Source: Hygrocybe punicea | Taxonomy: Eukaryota > Basidiomycota > Agaricomycetes > Agaricales > Hygrophoraceae | DNA: 64,000 nt | Reading direction: 5' to 3' | Assembly: GCA_963556145.1 (NCBI GenBank) | Contig: OY744466.1 | Coordinates: forward strand, 2,108,001-2,172,000 | In this document: piece by piece, positions 19,159-31,800 of the stretch | Layout of the letters: each line of letters begins with the position of its first letter | Position numbering within the stretch: position 1 is the first letter of the stretch | Made by a program: the position numbers and the translations under genes | Notes under the pieces: model-generated | The model's input: only the letters and a program-made list of their open reading frames with translations | The model's database searches: none | Told to the model about the DNA's origin: nothing

Positions 19159-19668
19159 CTATTATCAACGACACGCAAGTCTCCCACAGAGGATTGCAAG
19201 CAGCAAGCGGCAGATGCAAGGAGATGGCGCATGAAACGATCAGCGACTCTCAAGCAATGACCTCCCACCTGGGGTACGGGCATTTTATGTTCTTCATCGA
19301 AGAGGATCTGTCGTTCCGCTCAAGAATTATCAACAAATCACCGAACCACTCTCGTACCCGCCTAGTTTGATCTACATGGCGGCGACGTTGGGATGTGTTA
19401 CGGTTTCCGTATGCATTGTCTCTGTACGATGGCCGATGCCAGCTACGTGACTTACGTACATCCCTGTGTGGTTTTAACTTTCCTGGAATAAGATTAAGCT
19501 TTGCGACAGTGCCAAGAAACACAGTATAGTCATAGGTTGATTTAACGTCAGAGGAGAAGGAAGAGTCCAAGGTATGAATAAAGAGGTAGTGGTTGAGTTG
19601 ATATAAATGATGTTCCTAAATAAAGAGTGCATTGAGGGGAGCATTGTGCAAACCGAGGAGGTTTGCCA
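19159..19668. other. no recognisable gene
   Basis: Contains a 106-codon minus-strand frame (19250-19570) with basic composition and no family resemblance; I do not call it a gene. Includes the 3' flank of the next gene. Confidence 0.4.
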
Positions 19669-20174
19669 TCACATCCACATCACCAAAGCGGCCGCTATGG
19701 CCATTCCTGCTATTGGCATCCCTACTGTAGATACCGCGTTGCTGCTTTGAGTAGAGGTATCGGTTGGACTACTGGCAGCAGGAGCAGAGGTGCCCGTGCC
19801 CGTGGTACCAGTGAGCGTACTAGTCGGTGTGGTACCAGTCGGTGTTGTGGTACCGATCGGTTTGGTAGAGGTCGTTGCCGAAGAAGCACCAGCGAGAGTC
19901 GAGGATTGTGGTTCAGCAGTACCGGTAGCACTTGTGACAGCGGCAGTAGTGGTGGTAGGCGGTGCGGAGTCGGTCGTTAGAGTGGCCGTTAGTGACGGGG
20001 GGAAGTCAGTGAGGCTGCTCTGGCTGGAGACAAGTGAGACGAAGCCACCAGTGAAAACAAGAAAACGTACCTTGGAACGCCACTTGGTACGATGGGGTGT
20101 TTTGTCGTGCTCTGTGCGTTCACAGTAGCAGCGAGCACGAAAGCAATTGCTGTAGCGACGGTGATGAACTTCAT
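19669..20174 (-). CDS. GPI-anchored Ser/Thr-rich cell-surface protein
   Basis: Two exons (20071-20174 and 19669-20023, intron 20024-20070) give about 152 residues. The signal peptide is MKFITVATAIAFVLAATVNA. The body is almost entirely Thr/Ser/Pro/Ala with TTTP- and GTT-type repeats, suited to heavy O-mannosylation. The C-terminus has a small-residue site (SSNA) followed by a hydrophobic tail ending AGMAIAAALVMWM, the pattern of a GPI-anchor signal. Expected location is the plasma membrane or wall. The central stretch contains repeated ACCGGTACCAC-like words, so repeat-driven length change is likely. No enzymatic domain. Confidence 0.8.
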
Positions 20175-20841
20175 GGTGATGATGAAGAAATGTGCGGTGC
20201 GGAGTCGAAAAATGTCTCGTATTTGAATAAAATAGTGTACATAAATAATACATACATAACCCAAAATATTTATGGACAATAATACCCTCGTATATAAATC
20301 TGACCCCTCCCGGTTTTTTTTCTCACTGAAAGTCTGAAAGTGACACAGGGATTCGCTTTGAGACCCATCCAATTGTTCATAACCGTGTTGTTTATAACCG
20401 TTGATTTACCACATGGACCGAACCTGAATTGGTGGATTGTGGGGAAATTTTCCCAGCCTTGTCAAGGCCCTTGACTCTTATACAGCTCATTGCTGTGTTG
20501 GGGGCGTTTCAACCTCCTCCATCACCGTCCACCACCGTCCATCACCGTCCACCACCGTCCACCACTGTAAAGTGCGCATCCCCGGTTTGGTGTCTTACCT
20601 CGACTGAGATATCACCGTCTTTCCCTAATACAGCCGTCAACGGGGCTTGCCTTCTAGCAGGGCTAGGCGTTTATAATAAATCGGCGACATTCCAACCCAA
20701 CATATCCCTTGCTCGCATCATCCCTCGCAGAACGATTGAAAATCAATGGTGAGCTTATTTTCCGCCTCCGTCTTCTGCCACACCCGGTCCCTGAACAACC
20801 CGATGTCGCTCCTCTCCTCGTTTTAGCCCGGTCAAACCAAA
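20175..20841. other. intergenic, with a short CCATCACCGT minisatellite
   Basis: Between a minus-strand and a plus-strand gene, so it holds both upstream regions. Apart from the minisatellite at 20517-20570 nothing was recognised. Confidence 0.4.
20517..20570. repeat. minisatellite, 10-bp unit CCACCACCGT/CCATCACCGT
   Basis: About five alternating units of CCATCACCGT and CCACCACCGT. Confidence 0.7.
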
Positions 20842-21753
20842 ATGAAACAGCCCAGCGACGTGACGCATCGCAAAACTGGAGTCTCCGATGCCCTTCATGA
20901 GCATGATCTATCCAATCTGAACAGGAATATCCAACACAGGGATGCGCTCCGACTTGCCCTGGGGAGTATACTTGCTCCAGTGAGTTTACACCTTCCATAG
21001 CCGACTTTTCTCATCCGCACCGCGTAATGTGCAATCGAACAACTTCGATTACATTCCGGTGGCAGAAACGGCCCTATTCACCGACTTCACGTCCTCAATC
21101 CAAATCATCATCTGGGACGTCAAGTCCCGCGCTTTCGTATTCCTTTTCTTCACCCCCGTCATCCTCGTCATCATTGACGACCCCACCTCTTCCCCCAACA
21201 CCGCCACACCCAACCCCTTTACAAATGCATGGTCACCGATTCCCCGATCCGTATTTGTACCCTCTTCATTCACATAACGCCCTCCCTCATCCGCACCAAG
21301 TCTCGCATCCGCACACACCGTCTCGTCTTGGAATACATGCGAGTACTTCTTCCTATGACCACTGTTCTTCCTCTGATCCCTACATCGCAGGACCCCAATT
21401 CCGGGGACTACCTCTCCTCGAATACTGTTGTCACCCCGGCCTCTTCAACCGGATCACCACACCCTTTTCTCCCGTCAAATATGAGTAGAACCAATTCCTC
21501 ATCATCAGCCTCGCAACAGGAACCGCACACTGGTAGACCTGTATCGGCAGTGTCTGACCACAGCGGAAACGACATACATGCTCCTGCTCCAATGCAAGGC
21601 ACTCCACCTCTCGCTTCAAGAACCCACACATCTGGTGGGGGCTCGGATGATGGACATGACGGACGGGTTCCCGTGCCTCCAAAAGCAAGATTCATCGAGA
21701 CTTTGCAGTCTAAAAGTGCGTGGGACGCGCTTATTCACGGCTCATTTTCTTGA
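20842..21753 (+). CDS. Ser/Pro/His-rich protein of unknown function
   Basis: Exon 1 (20842-20979) encodes MKQPSDVTHRKTGVSDALHE...RDALRLALGSILAP, then a GT-AG intron (20980-21065), then KRPYSPTSRPQSKSSSG and a long Ser/Pro/His-rich stretch. The frame that looks real at the 3' end (SGDYLSSNTVVTPASS to KARFIETLQSKSAWDALIHG, stop near 21753) is shifted by one relative to the exon-2 frame. An intron I could not place (candidate GT-AG at 21343-21390 keeps the old frame) or a frameshift must lie around 21340-21480. The short helical N-terminus and conserved-looking C-terminal KSAWDALIHGSF suggest a regulatory protein, but I do not recognise it. Transcript data would settle the structure. Confidence 0.45.
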
Positions 21754-21841
21754 GGGTGGATCTATGAGCTTGCCTCACAATGTTGGTGGTGGACAAGTAT
21801 GTATTCGGCTGGCTTGGCGGCGACGTCCACTTGCAGGGGTG

Positions 21842-22110
21842 AATTGTACAAGATGAGATTTACCTGGTATATTTTCCTTCTAGTTTTTTTCATAGGTTGT
21901 ACATTATTCTCGTTGTAAATGACCCCCCTCTCTATCGTTAGCACGTATAATTTCCTTCTTCTATTCAAAATTTGTCGCGGAATGTTCAACTTTGTTCCGA
22001 CATGTGTTCCATCATATCCAAGGTATTATGCTCTTCGAAAATATCCCCCCGTTTCTGTTCAGTATACTACGCGGACTATCGGCGACAGGCGGTAAATGTC
22101 ATTTAGATCG
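21842..22110 (+). repeat. direct repeat, copy 1 (partner at 24186-24470)
   Basis: Downstream of the unknown gene. Shares GTACAAGATGAGATTT, GGTATATTTTCCTTCT, GGTTGTAC, GTTGTAAATGA and ACGTATAATTTCC in order with 24186-24303, and CTACGCGGACT...CTATCGGCGACAGGCG with 24419-24452. Spacing is similar, so this is a dispersed duplication about 2.3 kb apart. Confidence 0.7.
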
Positions 22111-22147
22111 TTCTTACAACTACAACTACATAGGAATGCATAGAAGT

Positions 22148-23149
22148 TCAGAAAGAAATGATCAAGCCAACAATGAGCACCATGACCATACTGCCAAACT
22201 CAGGCGTAAGGTTCGGCTTCGCACTGCTTGACAGAGTAGTAATAGACGGTGGCACAGTTGCACGTGAAGTTGCCGACGTGACTACTGTGGCTGGGAGCGC
22301 CGTGGGCACGGAAGTTGTCACTGGGTTGGTTGTCGTTGGTGGCGCCACGGACGTAGTTGTCGGTGTAATCGTCGGGGTTGTCACTGGTGGTGTCATGGGC
22401 ACATACGTAGTTGTTAGTGACATTACTGGGGTGGTTGTCACTTGTGAGGTCGTGGGCACATAGGTAGTTGTCGGGGTAATCACTGAGGTCGTCACTGAGG
22501 TTGTCATTGGTGATGTCGGGGGCACATAAGTAGTTGTCGGAGTAATCACTGGAGTCGTCACTGGGGTTGTCACTGGGGTTGTCAATGGGGGGGTTGTCAT
22601 TGAGGGGGTTGCCACTGAGGGAGTAATCACTGCGGTTGTCGAGATGATGTTAGGGTATGTGAGAGGCGGAAGCCCACTGCAAAGAACGTTGTAATCTTCA
22701 AGTTGCTGTCACCGTCAGTCGCTGGGCTATACATTGCACTGCAAAAGGCTTACAGTCGCGTAAGGGTGCCAGTTGAGCGGCCAAGTTTGGGTCTAGTGGA
22801 ACGACACAGTTGATGCAGGTCTGGATTGCGCTCTCGCTATCCGTAGTGCAGAGGCAAGAGGCGGCCATACACGAATCATACAACGCCGCTGCAGCGGTAC
22901 ACGCGCTTATACACTGGGAAAAAGTGTTCAGTCCCTGCACCACAGGCTAGACAAGCAATGAACGCACTTGGTCTGGAACCGGGAACCCAGCAATAGTGAG
23001 CTTTTGGCGTGGAAAGAGGACGTGTCCAACGACAACATTCACGGTCAATACTGAGGTTGATTAGGAGTCAGCGAATTTACAACGGGTTTATGTAATAACT
23101 TCAAGTTGAACAGCCTACGTTGGACGATCAACGCGGGTACAAGATACAT
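22148..23149 (-). CDS. CFEM-like secreted/GPI-anchored protein with Thr-rich stalk
   Basis: Four exons (23119-23149, 22968-23050, 22754-22913, 22148-22629) give about 251 residues. The signal peptide starts MYLVPALIVQLLTVNVVVG. A compact Cys-rich domain follows (QCISACTAAAA, SCMAASCLCTT, QTCINCVVPLD), with Cys spacing like CFEM-type domains, which bind haem or act in adhesion. The rest is a Thr/Pro/Val-rich stalk with tandem TTTYVPxTxxVTT repeats (22250-22600) and a hydrophobic C-terminus (MVMVLIVGLIISF) fit for GPI addition. The third intron acceptor (22630) was chosen to keep the stalk frame. A clear paralog of the Cys domain is at 43578-44059. A TATA-like box lies at about 23190. Confidence 0.7.
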
Positions 23150-23578
23150 GGCGTGGAAGGTCAAGATGCCACTCTTGGGAAAGCCCTCGGTTTATAGAAA
23201 ACGGACGCGTACGCCATTCCCTTTCCAACCTGTCGTTATATGTAAATGATGTTCCAGGCTTACGGCCTAGCTTCAGGTGACGACACCAAGTGGCAAGTGC
23301 CTGCTGGTGTCACCGAAACTGAGCGCTTGTAAAGTTTTGAACACTCCTTCCGAACCAGGCACAAACAGGCTGCACCCCATAATTTATTGGCCAATCAACG
23401 TGAGTTCATTGCCTGTTCACAGCGCTCAACGTTCCCAGCTGATCCCTAGACAATACGCCTTAGGTTAGCCCAACGTTCACCAGAGCCACAATCAGGAGCC
23501 CTGAGCGCCAATCCGTATTCTAGCCAACTCTTTCCGGCACATGAGGTGTTGGAGCCGAAAAGCCTGTGGAAGCGGTCA

Positions 23579-23598
23579 CACACACACACACACACCGT
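23579..23598. repeat. CA microsatellite
   Basis: About ten CA dinucleotides in a row. Confidence 0.9.
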
Positions 23599-23702
23599 TG
23601 CCTTTTAATCGGTCGACGGGCTCCTCTGCTCCGTGGTGGAGTATGAACAACGGCATCGACCTTATCTTTTCGCCGTAATCCTTCCGCTTCTTTGAACATT
23701 AC

Positions 23703-24170
23703 TGATGTCAACACGAGTGTCAGTTGTCTCGCTCTTGATATTTTTTGGGATCAATCTGGCTGTACAGATCAAACACCGAGCGATTCTCAACCAGAGATCA
23801 TACCATGGTCGAGCCTTTCAATGACACCGCGAAGTTTCGAATTGTACAAATGCCGTCTGTGCGATGTCAGTGGTGCGAGACACCCAGGACCTTGCAGTGG
23901 AACCCCATCCTATCGTTGCGATGTATACTCCTGTCCAAGTGCATGTGTTTTCCTGGTTTGTTAGAGTTAAGACCTTATAGTGCCTTTTCGAATCAATGCA
24001 GTTTGGGTCAATATTACACTGGACACATGGATTGGACCTCTACGTTTGATCTGAATTATCTGGCGCTGGGAAATATTGAATCCTACCCTCAACACCACTG
24101 GAGAGCCCAACGAACGTGCCTTTCTGACACAACTACAATTTTGGGTCTCTTCTGAGCTATACAGTTACTG
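23703..24170 (+). other. possible secreted-protein gene or gene relic, structure unresolved
   Basis: An ATG at 23703 opens a signal-peptide-like frame (MSTRVSVVSLLIFFGINLAV). Further on, pieces such as RDTQDLAVEPHPIVAMYTPV (23880-23938) and, in a frame after AG at 24000, TTGEPNERAFLTQLQFWVSS (24095-24152) look protein-like but are separated by stops and frame changes. A spliced gene with three or more exons or a pseudogene are both possible. It precedes the second copy of the direct repeat. Confidence 0.3.
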
Positions 24171-24185
24171 TAACTTCTCCGGCCG

Positions 24186-24470
24186 TGTGAGCTGTACAAG
24201 ATGAGATTTCCCCGGTATATTTTTTCCTTCTGGTTTCAAAGGTTGTACTTTATGCTCATTGTTGTAAATGATCCCCAGATCTACGTATAATTTCCCTTTG
24301 TTCTGACCATGGGTGTTCATTCACTTGCGAATAGCATCAGTGTACTAAGGGAACCGGCTCCGCAAAACATCCCCGTGGCAGGCTTGGAGCACCAGCTGCA
24401 AGAATCATGTGCAGTGTATCCTACGCGGACTCAGGCTATCGGCGACAGGCGTGCTAAAGGTCTTTTCGAG
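24186..24470 (+). repeat. direct repeat, copy 2 (partner at 21842-22110)
   Basis: Same ordered blocks as copy 1. It follows the uncertain secreted-protein region at 23703-24170, which suggests that both copies are 3' regions of duplicated loci. Confidence 0.7.
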
Positions 24471-25068
24471 TGGTGGAGAAAAAGAGGGGTATATTTCCGG
24501 TGATCCTTCCCGCCGTCATTCGTTCGTGACTATCAGGAAGAGTACTTTGCACATGTTGCCGGGCAGGTCTTTCGTAGGAGTAGTCTCGTAGAGGCATAGG
24601 ATACAAAGAACTGCCGACTCGGTGTAATATTGAGTTGGAATAACATTAAGTTATCCACCAAGTTCCCGACGTAGATCATGGGGTTTCATGCATTCTCGAG
24701 AAGGAACAACGGTAGCCCAAGCTAGTGGGGCCATTCTGTGATGCGGTATCAGCATACGGTTAAAGAGGTGCACTACTCACGGTACAAGATACGCAGAAAT
24801 GGTTCCTTTGAACTCAGGTAGACCAGAATTCCCTGATTCATAGGTCACCGGTCACCCCTTCTACTGTTAGTAACTTGAATTGATGCGTTTTGTTGGGATC
24901 GTTGTAGGCGGAGCGTTTGACCACTCCATTGGCCAAACCTGAGGGCAATCTGCTAGTCAAGATGAACTTGGAGATCAGACGAACAAGCCACACTGGTGCG
25001 ACACCCACCAGGTAGAGCTGTGGTTAAGTTTGGTGCAAGTTCGGCCCTGGTTCTCTACGACGATAATC
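24471..25068. other. no recognisable gene
   Basis: Upstream region of the MAPEG gene; no frame or repeat stands out. Confidence 0.4.
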
Positions 25069-25885
25069 ATGTTGGCATTCCTCTCTAGCCCGCTTTCTCT
25101 ATACTCTATCCCTGCCGTTTGGTTTACGGCGTTTTATCCTGCCGCGATGAAGGTGTTCAATGATTATGTAGCCATTTCGAGTGGCGTCCGCAACATGCTG
25201 ACGCTCAGTTCCAGAGTATGTTGATTGGAAGGATGACAGGGTACAATAAGTTAGTTTTTTTTTTACTTTTCAAATGCCAGGACTGTCTTGACTTTTCGTT
25301 CTTTATTTGAAAGTGTCGATCCACGGGGGAACCTTTCAAAATTTGGGGAGAAAAAGAACGTCCCCCGTGATGTGGCCGCCCGAGCAGCCAGAATGGAAGG
25401 CGCACATCTGGTATCCCATCATCATCATCAACTCTCAAAAGATTGCGGTTGACCGTATTGTCATTCCTCTCAAGAACGGCAACGAGACATTCCCGTTGTG
25501 GGCTGCCGCCGTCGTTCGTGTTATATGTTTGAGCGCTGGGATGAATCTTGACCATCGAAATATAGCTTGCGGGAAACTATGCTGGTATCGACAACTACAC
25601 TTTAAATTATGTTTCCCTTGCATAGTGCGCACTTTTATTATTTGAGGCATTTCCTCTCACTGAATGGGATTGGGGATCAAAGCGTTTCTTTGCGCCTCTT
25701 ATACAACTGGGTTTATATCAACCAAACATCAACGGCGTTGAGTTTTGTTAGGTGAGCTGCCGTATACCTGCCCGTCACTTACAAATTTGCAATACTAATG
25801 TTTTGAATTAAGGAGTACGATATTTGCAGCCTCGATGTGTGAGCCAGCTGTTGCACTTGAGATGGATATAGCTGATGTGACTTGA
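25069..25885 (+). CDS. MAPEG-family membrane protein
   Basis: Translation over six exons gives the MAPEG pattern: a first membrane segment (SPLSLYSIPAVWFTAFYP), then VDPRGNLSKFG with the family's Asn-Pro-Arg-like turn, AARAARMEGAHL, NGNETFPLWAAAV, LAGNYAGIDNYTLNYVSLA, and RLLYNWVYINQTSTALSFV, ending SMCEPAVALEMDIADVT. Exons 3-6 are firm (25475-25513, 25566-25624, 25683-25751, 25813-25885) and exon 2 ends at 25410; the donor of intron 1 is uncertain (25153 or 25155), because the standard donor leaves the frame off by one base. MAPEG proteins are small membrane proteins of eicosanoid and glutathione metabolism; the fungal branch is poorly characterised. Four membrane segments are expected. Confidence 0.7.
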
Positions 25886-26529
25886 AATAGGCTTGCCCAT
25901 GTATATTCTGATCATTGCTGGGAACATTGTTAGGTCAGACGGGGCCTAAACACAACCCCTGCCAACAAACTGGTCAAACTGGACTACCGTAATAATTTGG
26001 ATGGAATGTGTAAAATCCATACCCCCCATGACAGTCGCAGTGTTCTTGCTTTATATACCTTGTCATCACACTGCGTTGCTACATCAAAGACAGCTTGAAT
26101 TTTCTTGAAGTATTCATCGACGTGCATCCGGCGACTTTGTGATAACCACCTCATGTATAGGTTGATGCCCGCTCGGGCTGGCGGTAGGAATTATAAGCAG
26201 CATTGAAGGTGGTATGTTCCTTCAAGATGGCGGAACCAGACGAGTGCCCATGTTGCTAATGGTCCCGATGTTGCTGACCTGGTGTTAATCTGATCGCCTA
26301 CAACGTTGTTGACCTGACTACTGGGGCGTAAACCGATTCTTTCTAACCTTCCGTCTGGATAAAAATCGGCCTTTACTGTCTACGCAGTTGGATGTCCTGA
26401 CTGGCGAAGCCCAACTTGAAGGACTGTGGGAAAATGCAGTGCTGATATGTATATAATTTGTACAGACTAAGGTTGGTGCCATGAAGACCCAGTGGAGTCG
26501 GCGAGTCGCAAACACGCAGGCTGGCTTGA
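25886..26529. other. intergenic, upstream of ADE13
   Basis: No gene recognised; holds the ADE13 promoter region. Confidence 0.4.
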
Positions 26530-28539
26530 ATGGATTCATTCGAAACATATCAAACGCCTCTGTCTAGGTTCATTCCGTCACATTTTTCTCCAACTGGGGG
26601 GCTGATCATCTTACCAGTCGCTATGCAAGCAAAGAAATGGCGCATCTGTTCTCGCCAGTCGTGCGTACCCTGGCATTTGGTTCCAGGACATTATGTAGCT
26701 GAATTGCGTCTCGCTTGACCCACAGAATCGTTTCCAAACCTGGCGAGAATTATGGCTCAATCTTGCGATAGCAGAGAAAGAGCTTGGGTTACCTATTTCC
26801 GATGAAGCCATTGAGCAGATGAAAGCCAACTTGGTGTGACCGTGATCTGCGACCTCCCATTTGTTTTATGCTGTCTGAATCCGATTGCTCCACAGCACCT
26901 CACGCCTGAGCAGTTTCAGATCGCTGCCGATGAAGAGAAGAAGCGGCGTCACGATGTCATGGCACACGTACACACTTTCGGTCAAGTCGCCCCTGCTGCG
27001 GCAGGTATTATCCAGTTCGTTTCTCCGTTATCTTTTAAACCTGTCGTTCATGTGTGTTCAGCTTAGGAGCTACATCGTGCTATGTCACAGAGTCCGTGTA
27101 TCTTGCACTCTTCTATTTCGACTAATCACCTGATTCTTTCTTCCGTAGTAACGCAGATTTAATATTTCTTCGCAAAGGACTGACGTACCTGCTCCGTTCT
27201 CTTGCGGTACTCATTTCCCGCCTTTCCTCCTTCGCTTCTCAGTATCGTGCCCTGCCCACGCTCGGCTTCACCCATTTCCAACCTGCGCAACTGACCACCG
27301 TTGGGAAACGGGCAACTTTGTGGATTCAGGTGTGCTTTACCATATGCCATTATTCCATCGGAATATATGATCATTCGTCGCAGGAATTACTTTGGGACCT
27401 TCGAAACATCAAACGTGCACGCGACGATCTTGGATTCCGGGGTGTTAAAGGTACGACCGGCACTCAAGCGAGTTTCCTTTCTCTTTTTGAAGGGGACCAT
27501 GAAAAGGTGGGTGCATCTCACAACGATGTAGGAACGGATTGTTGAACGTGATCTAGGTCCAGTCTTTGGACAGACTGGTTGCGACTTTATCGGGATTCGA
27601 CTACGTGTATCCAGTGACTTCGCAAACGTACTCGCGCAAAATTGATACCGATGTCTTGGCTCCTCTGGCATCCTTTGGGGCTACAGCACACAAGATCGCT
27701 ACCGATATCAGGTTATTGGCGAATTTGAAGGTCTTCCCTTTCCCTGACACCTTTCATAAATAAAATGTGGTAACTGAACTTCCGCGCAGGAAGTGGAGGA
27801 GCCTTTTGAGTCGACGCAGATCGGCTCTTCGGCGATGGCGTACAAGCGAAATCCGATGCGTTCCGAGCGTGTGTGCAGTCTCTCGAGGCATCTCATGGTG
27901 CTCCACCAGAACGCCCTCATGACCTCCAGTATCCAGTGGTTTGAGCGCACATTGGACGATAGGTAGCCACACACACGTCGTCTATGTGCATCAGTACCTG
28001 ACTTGTGTGGTTCAGTGCCAACCGACGGATTACTCTGCCTGAAGCATTCCTCACGGCCGATATTGTATTATCAACGCTCCAGAATATTTCGGAGGGACTT
28101 GTCGTGTACCCTATGGTCATTGCGCGCCGGATTGCACAAGAGCTTCCGTTCATGGCGACAGAGAATATCATCATGGCCATTGTCAAAAAGGGTGGAGACA
28201 GGCAACAGGCGCATGAGAAGATCCGGGTAAGCGATTTCAATTTTTACACCAATTGGTCAAATCAATTGTACGTATGGCGTGTAGGTGTTGTCGCACGAAG
28301 CTGCGTATCAGGTTAAACATCTCGGCCTCGAGAACGACCTGATGGAACGTATCCGTGGGGAACCTTATTTTGACGCCATCAAGGAGCAACTAGATGATCT
28401 TCTGGATCCTCGAAGTTTTGTAGGACGGGCGGCAGAGCAAGTGGAAGGGTTCCTGAAAGATTGGGTTGAGCCTGCGTTGGCAGACGATGAATTCAAGAAC
28501 GCTGTAGGCAAGGCGGGGCGAGTGGAACTGAGTGTCTAG
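26530..28539 (+). CDS. ADE13: adenylosuccinate lyase
   Basis: Eleven exons, all joined by GT-AG introns of about 45-65 bp, give an uninterrupted protein of about 480 residues beginning [20 protein letters not shown]. Hallmarks: [67 protein letters not shown] and the fumarate-lyase signature [16 protein letters not shown] in exon 9. It ends VELSV. The enzyme removes fumarate from SAICAR and from adenylosuccinate in the two lyase steps of AMP synthesis, and acts as a cytosolic homotetramer. The HVHTFG and [10 protein letters not shown] active-site loops look complete. Exons: 26530-26567, 26618-26660, 26726-26833, 26896-27014, 27062-27091, 27149-27329, 27384-27506, 27557-27730, 27790-27962, 28016-28226, 28285-28539. 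Confidence 0.95.
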
Positions 28540-28873
28540 CGATGATTATTATATTTTGTACATACTATGTACATATTTCCGTGCTCACAGGAGGTGGTTA
28601 CTGAATTTACACATATGGGGACTGCCGCTGTCTGATCCACGTGCTGGCCCATCAGTGTTGGACAAACTGTCCTCTTGCCATCATCCCGCCGAGCGCCAGT
28701 GACAACGTATTCGACGCCGTGCGACACAGTGTGGAGCCGTAGTGAGTCCGCCTCGACTTGCTCCTTTCGTCTGCTTCTCTTCCTCAGGCCGAGCCGGACG
28801 GCGGTGCTTACCTTCTTTTTTCAGCTTGTTCTCACCGTTCAACTTGTTGTCTTCCCTCTTTCCCAGCAGCCCC
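28540..28873. other. intergenic and 5' leader of the kinase gene
   Basis: The kinase frame is open upstream to 28742 without an ATG; the first ATG is at 28874. Nothing else recognised. Confidence 0.4.
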
Positions 28874-31800
28874 ATGTCCCCCACAATCACAAGCACCATG
28901 AATCCTTCTGCAAGCTTGCAAATTCCTGACACATCAGCCGTCGGTCCATCTCGCCAGTACGGCGCTTCTCGGCCTGTCACTGTTACCGTTCATGCTGCGG
29001 GTGCCTCTTCATCCCAACCATCCGCTCGGAAACGAGCTTCTCACGCAGTTCAATCCTCCCAGCAACATCATCAGCAGCAAATTGACGACCACTCAGGCTA
29101 CCATGACGTGCATTCTCATCCTGCTGCAGTCGCTTATGCTGCTGCACACCCTCGCCGTACAATACCCAAGTTCGGGCCGTATCTTCTCTTGCAGACCCTG
29201 GGTGAGGGAGAGTTTGGTAAGGTCAAGCTTGGCCTTCACAGTCAATGGGGCGAAGAGGTCGCCGTCAAGTTGATCAAGAGAGGCAATATCGACTCTTCTG
29301 TACGCATGTCCAAAGTCGAACGCGAAATCGAAGTGCTGCGGGTACGTGCATTATCTTTTCATTCCGTCCTACTGTGACCTTTGACCTAGACTCTCAAACA
29401 TCCCAACATCGTTCGCCTCTACGACGTCATCGAAACCGACAAGTACATCGGGATCATCTTGGAATACGCGTCTGGCGGCGAGCTCTTCGACCACATTCTG
29501 GCCCACCGTTATCTTCGAGAAAGGGACGCTGCAAAATTGTTCTCTCAACTCATATCTGGTGTTTGGTATATCCACCAAAAAAAAATAGTTCATCGCGATC
29601 TCAAGCTGGAGAACTTACTCCTCGACCGCCATCGCAATGTCATCATCACCGATTTCGGATTTGCAAACCGTTTTGAGCACCGTGCGGACGACCTCATGCA
29701 GACCAGCTGTGGTTCTCCCTGCTACGCAGCCCCAGAACTCGTTATTTCTGAAGGTTTGTATGTCGGTTCAGCGGTCGATATCTGGTCATGTGGTGTAATT
29801 CTATACGCAATGCTGGCGGGTTACCTCCCTTTCGACGACGATCCAGCCAACCCTGATGGCGACAACATCAATTTACTCTACAAATACATCGTCAATACCC
29901 CCTTATCTTTCCCTGAATACGTCTCTGTGGAGGCTCGAGAACTTTTATCCATGATGCTCGTCCCGGAGCCAACGCGCCGCGCGGACCTTCTTACAGTCAT
30001 GGCACATCCATGGCTCGCCGCCTATGCCTCCCTGTTCCACAAGAGTGTAGATGATCTAGAACGTGCAGCTACGGAGCAGCATCAAATGAAACGTCTCGCT
30101 TACCAGAGACAGATGAAGCAAGCTGCCGCTGCCGCTGCCGAATCTCAAACCAAGGTCTCACGCAGTCAGAGCGCGAGGATGGACCCTTATCACCCAGGAG
30201 GAGCCACTTCGACTTCGAGGAGTCGTTCCTACAAAGATCCATCAACGCAACCCGACTATCTCATGTACGAAACGTCTGCGGATCAGACATTCTCTTCGCA
30301 GATCATCCCCGTTGGAGGTGGGTCGACTGCTCACCAGAAGAATTCAGCTGCCCTCCTTCCAGCCTCTGCCCTCGATGACGACCCATTTGCACCCGTGTCG
30401 TCACACGACACTATGAAACCTCTTCCCCTGCCGTCCGTGGAAACCATTACCGTTGACGGAGTTGCACGTCGTGACTCCCGTACTAGGAGGGATAGTAAGG
30501 ACGAGAATGGACAGGTACCCCCAGGGTCGAGTAAAGGCTCGACAGCTACACCAACGCAGCATCTTCTCAAGGACTCTCCTGACAATTCGAAGAAGGATGG
30601 GTTCAGGCACACCATACAAGTCGAGTATGGCGAACCCAGTGGTCAGAAGACGGGACGACCCGCAACCCAGTCACCCCAAAAGGCCGCGTCACCGAAAAGG
30701 GACTCGCATGACACCCCGAAAAGGGCGTCAGAAGACCGTGCTACTCGCACCCGTACGACATCACATGCGACGTCACGCAATGGGCCTTCAAGTCCTCCGC
30801 ATGAACGGCCGAGAAAGCCTTCACAAGGCAGCACGAAGCCTCTTCCCATTACGCCATCGTCGACTTCACCTGCGCCTTCACGAAGCAGGCCTGAGCGAAC
30901 TACTCCTACATCACCACGGGCCCCGCATCCGGAAACTTCTGTTGCACCTGTCAATGTCAACAGCTCTCCCGCTGCCTTCACCCCTGCGGCAGCAGAAAAA
31001 TCTTTGCAGATAATGCGGAGCGCAAGCGGTTCGACAGGTTCTCAGTCGTCTAAGCAAAGCCAACATCGTAAAGGTCTCTCCTTTGATAAACTCGGAATTG
31101 GCAAGATCTTCGGTTCAAGTTCGGCCAACGATCAGAATGGAGCAGTGTCGCGTGTTCCTTCGGAAGCATCTGGGACTGGTCTTGCAATCCTAACCGATCT
31201 TTCCTCTTCCAAGTTGAATCTTGATCAAAATCCGGAAAATCTGCAGTCGGCAAGTGCCCATGCTGGCTCCAAGTCATCACTCTTAAGTCCTGGTGGAGAA
31301 GGCGGAAGAAAGAACAGAAGGAATACACTGACAGTGATGGTCGAACCTATTACTCGTAGTATCAAGTCCCGTTCAAAGGTCCGGGGTGCCATTAATATTA
31401 ATAAGGAGAAGGCAGAAATCGCTCGACCCCCTCATTCTGCCTTGCCCTCCACTGGACCCCATGTTATAGAGGAACCTCTTGTACCCGGATTTGCCAGTGT
31501 ATCGAGGACGGAGATTGGTATGGGGCCGGGCATGCAAGCGTCGACGAGCAAAGCACGTAAGGTCATGCAATGGTTCAGGACGAGGAGCAAAGGTAGAGAA
31601 TCATTCGGCTTGCCTGACGATACTGTTACAGGCGACGAGTCGGAAAAGCCATCCAGGCAGACCGGGTACAATCGTAAAAACCCTGCGTCGGCGTCGTCAG
31701 CTACTATCGGCCAGACACTCTCGCCTGTCCAGGTCGTGGTCACGTCTGCGGAACAACCTCGTACACCCCGCGCTCCCGGACATCCCCATCGGTCTGCGTC

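Noticed and set aside
19250..19570. 106-codon minus frame
   Set aside because: Basic, low-complexity composition, no start context or splice partner, no likeness to a family.
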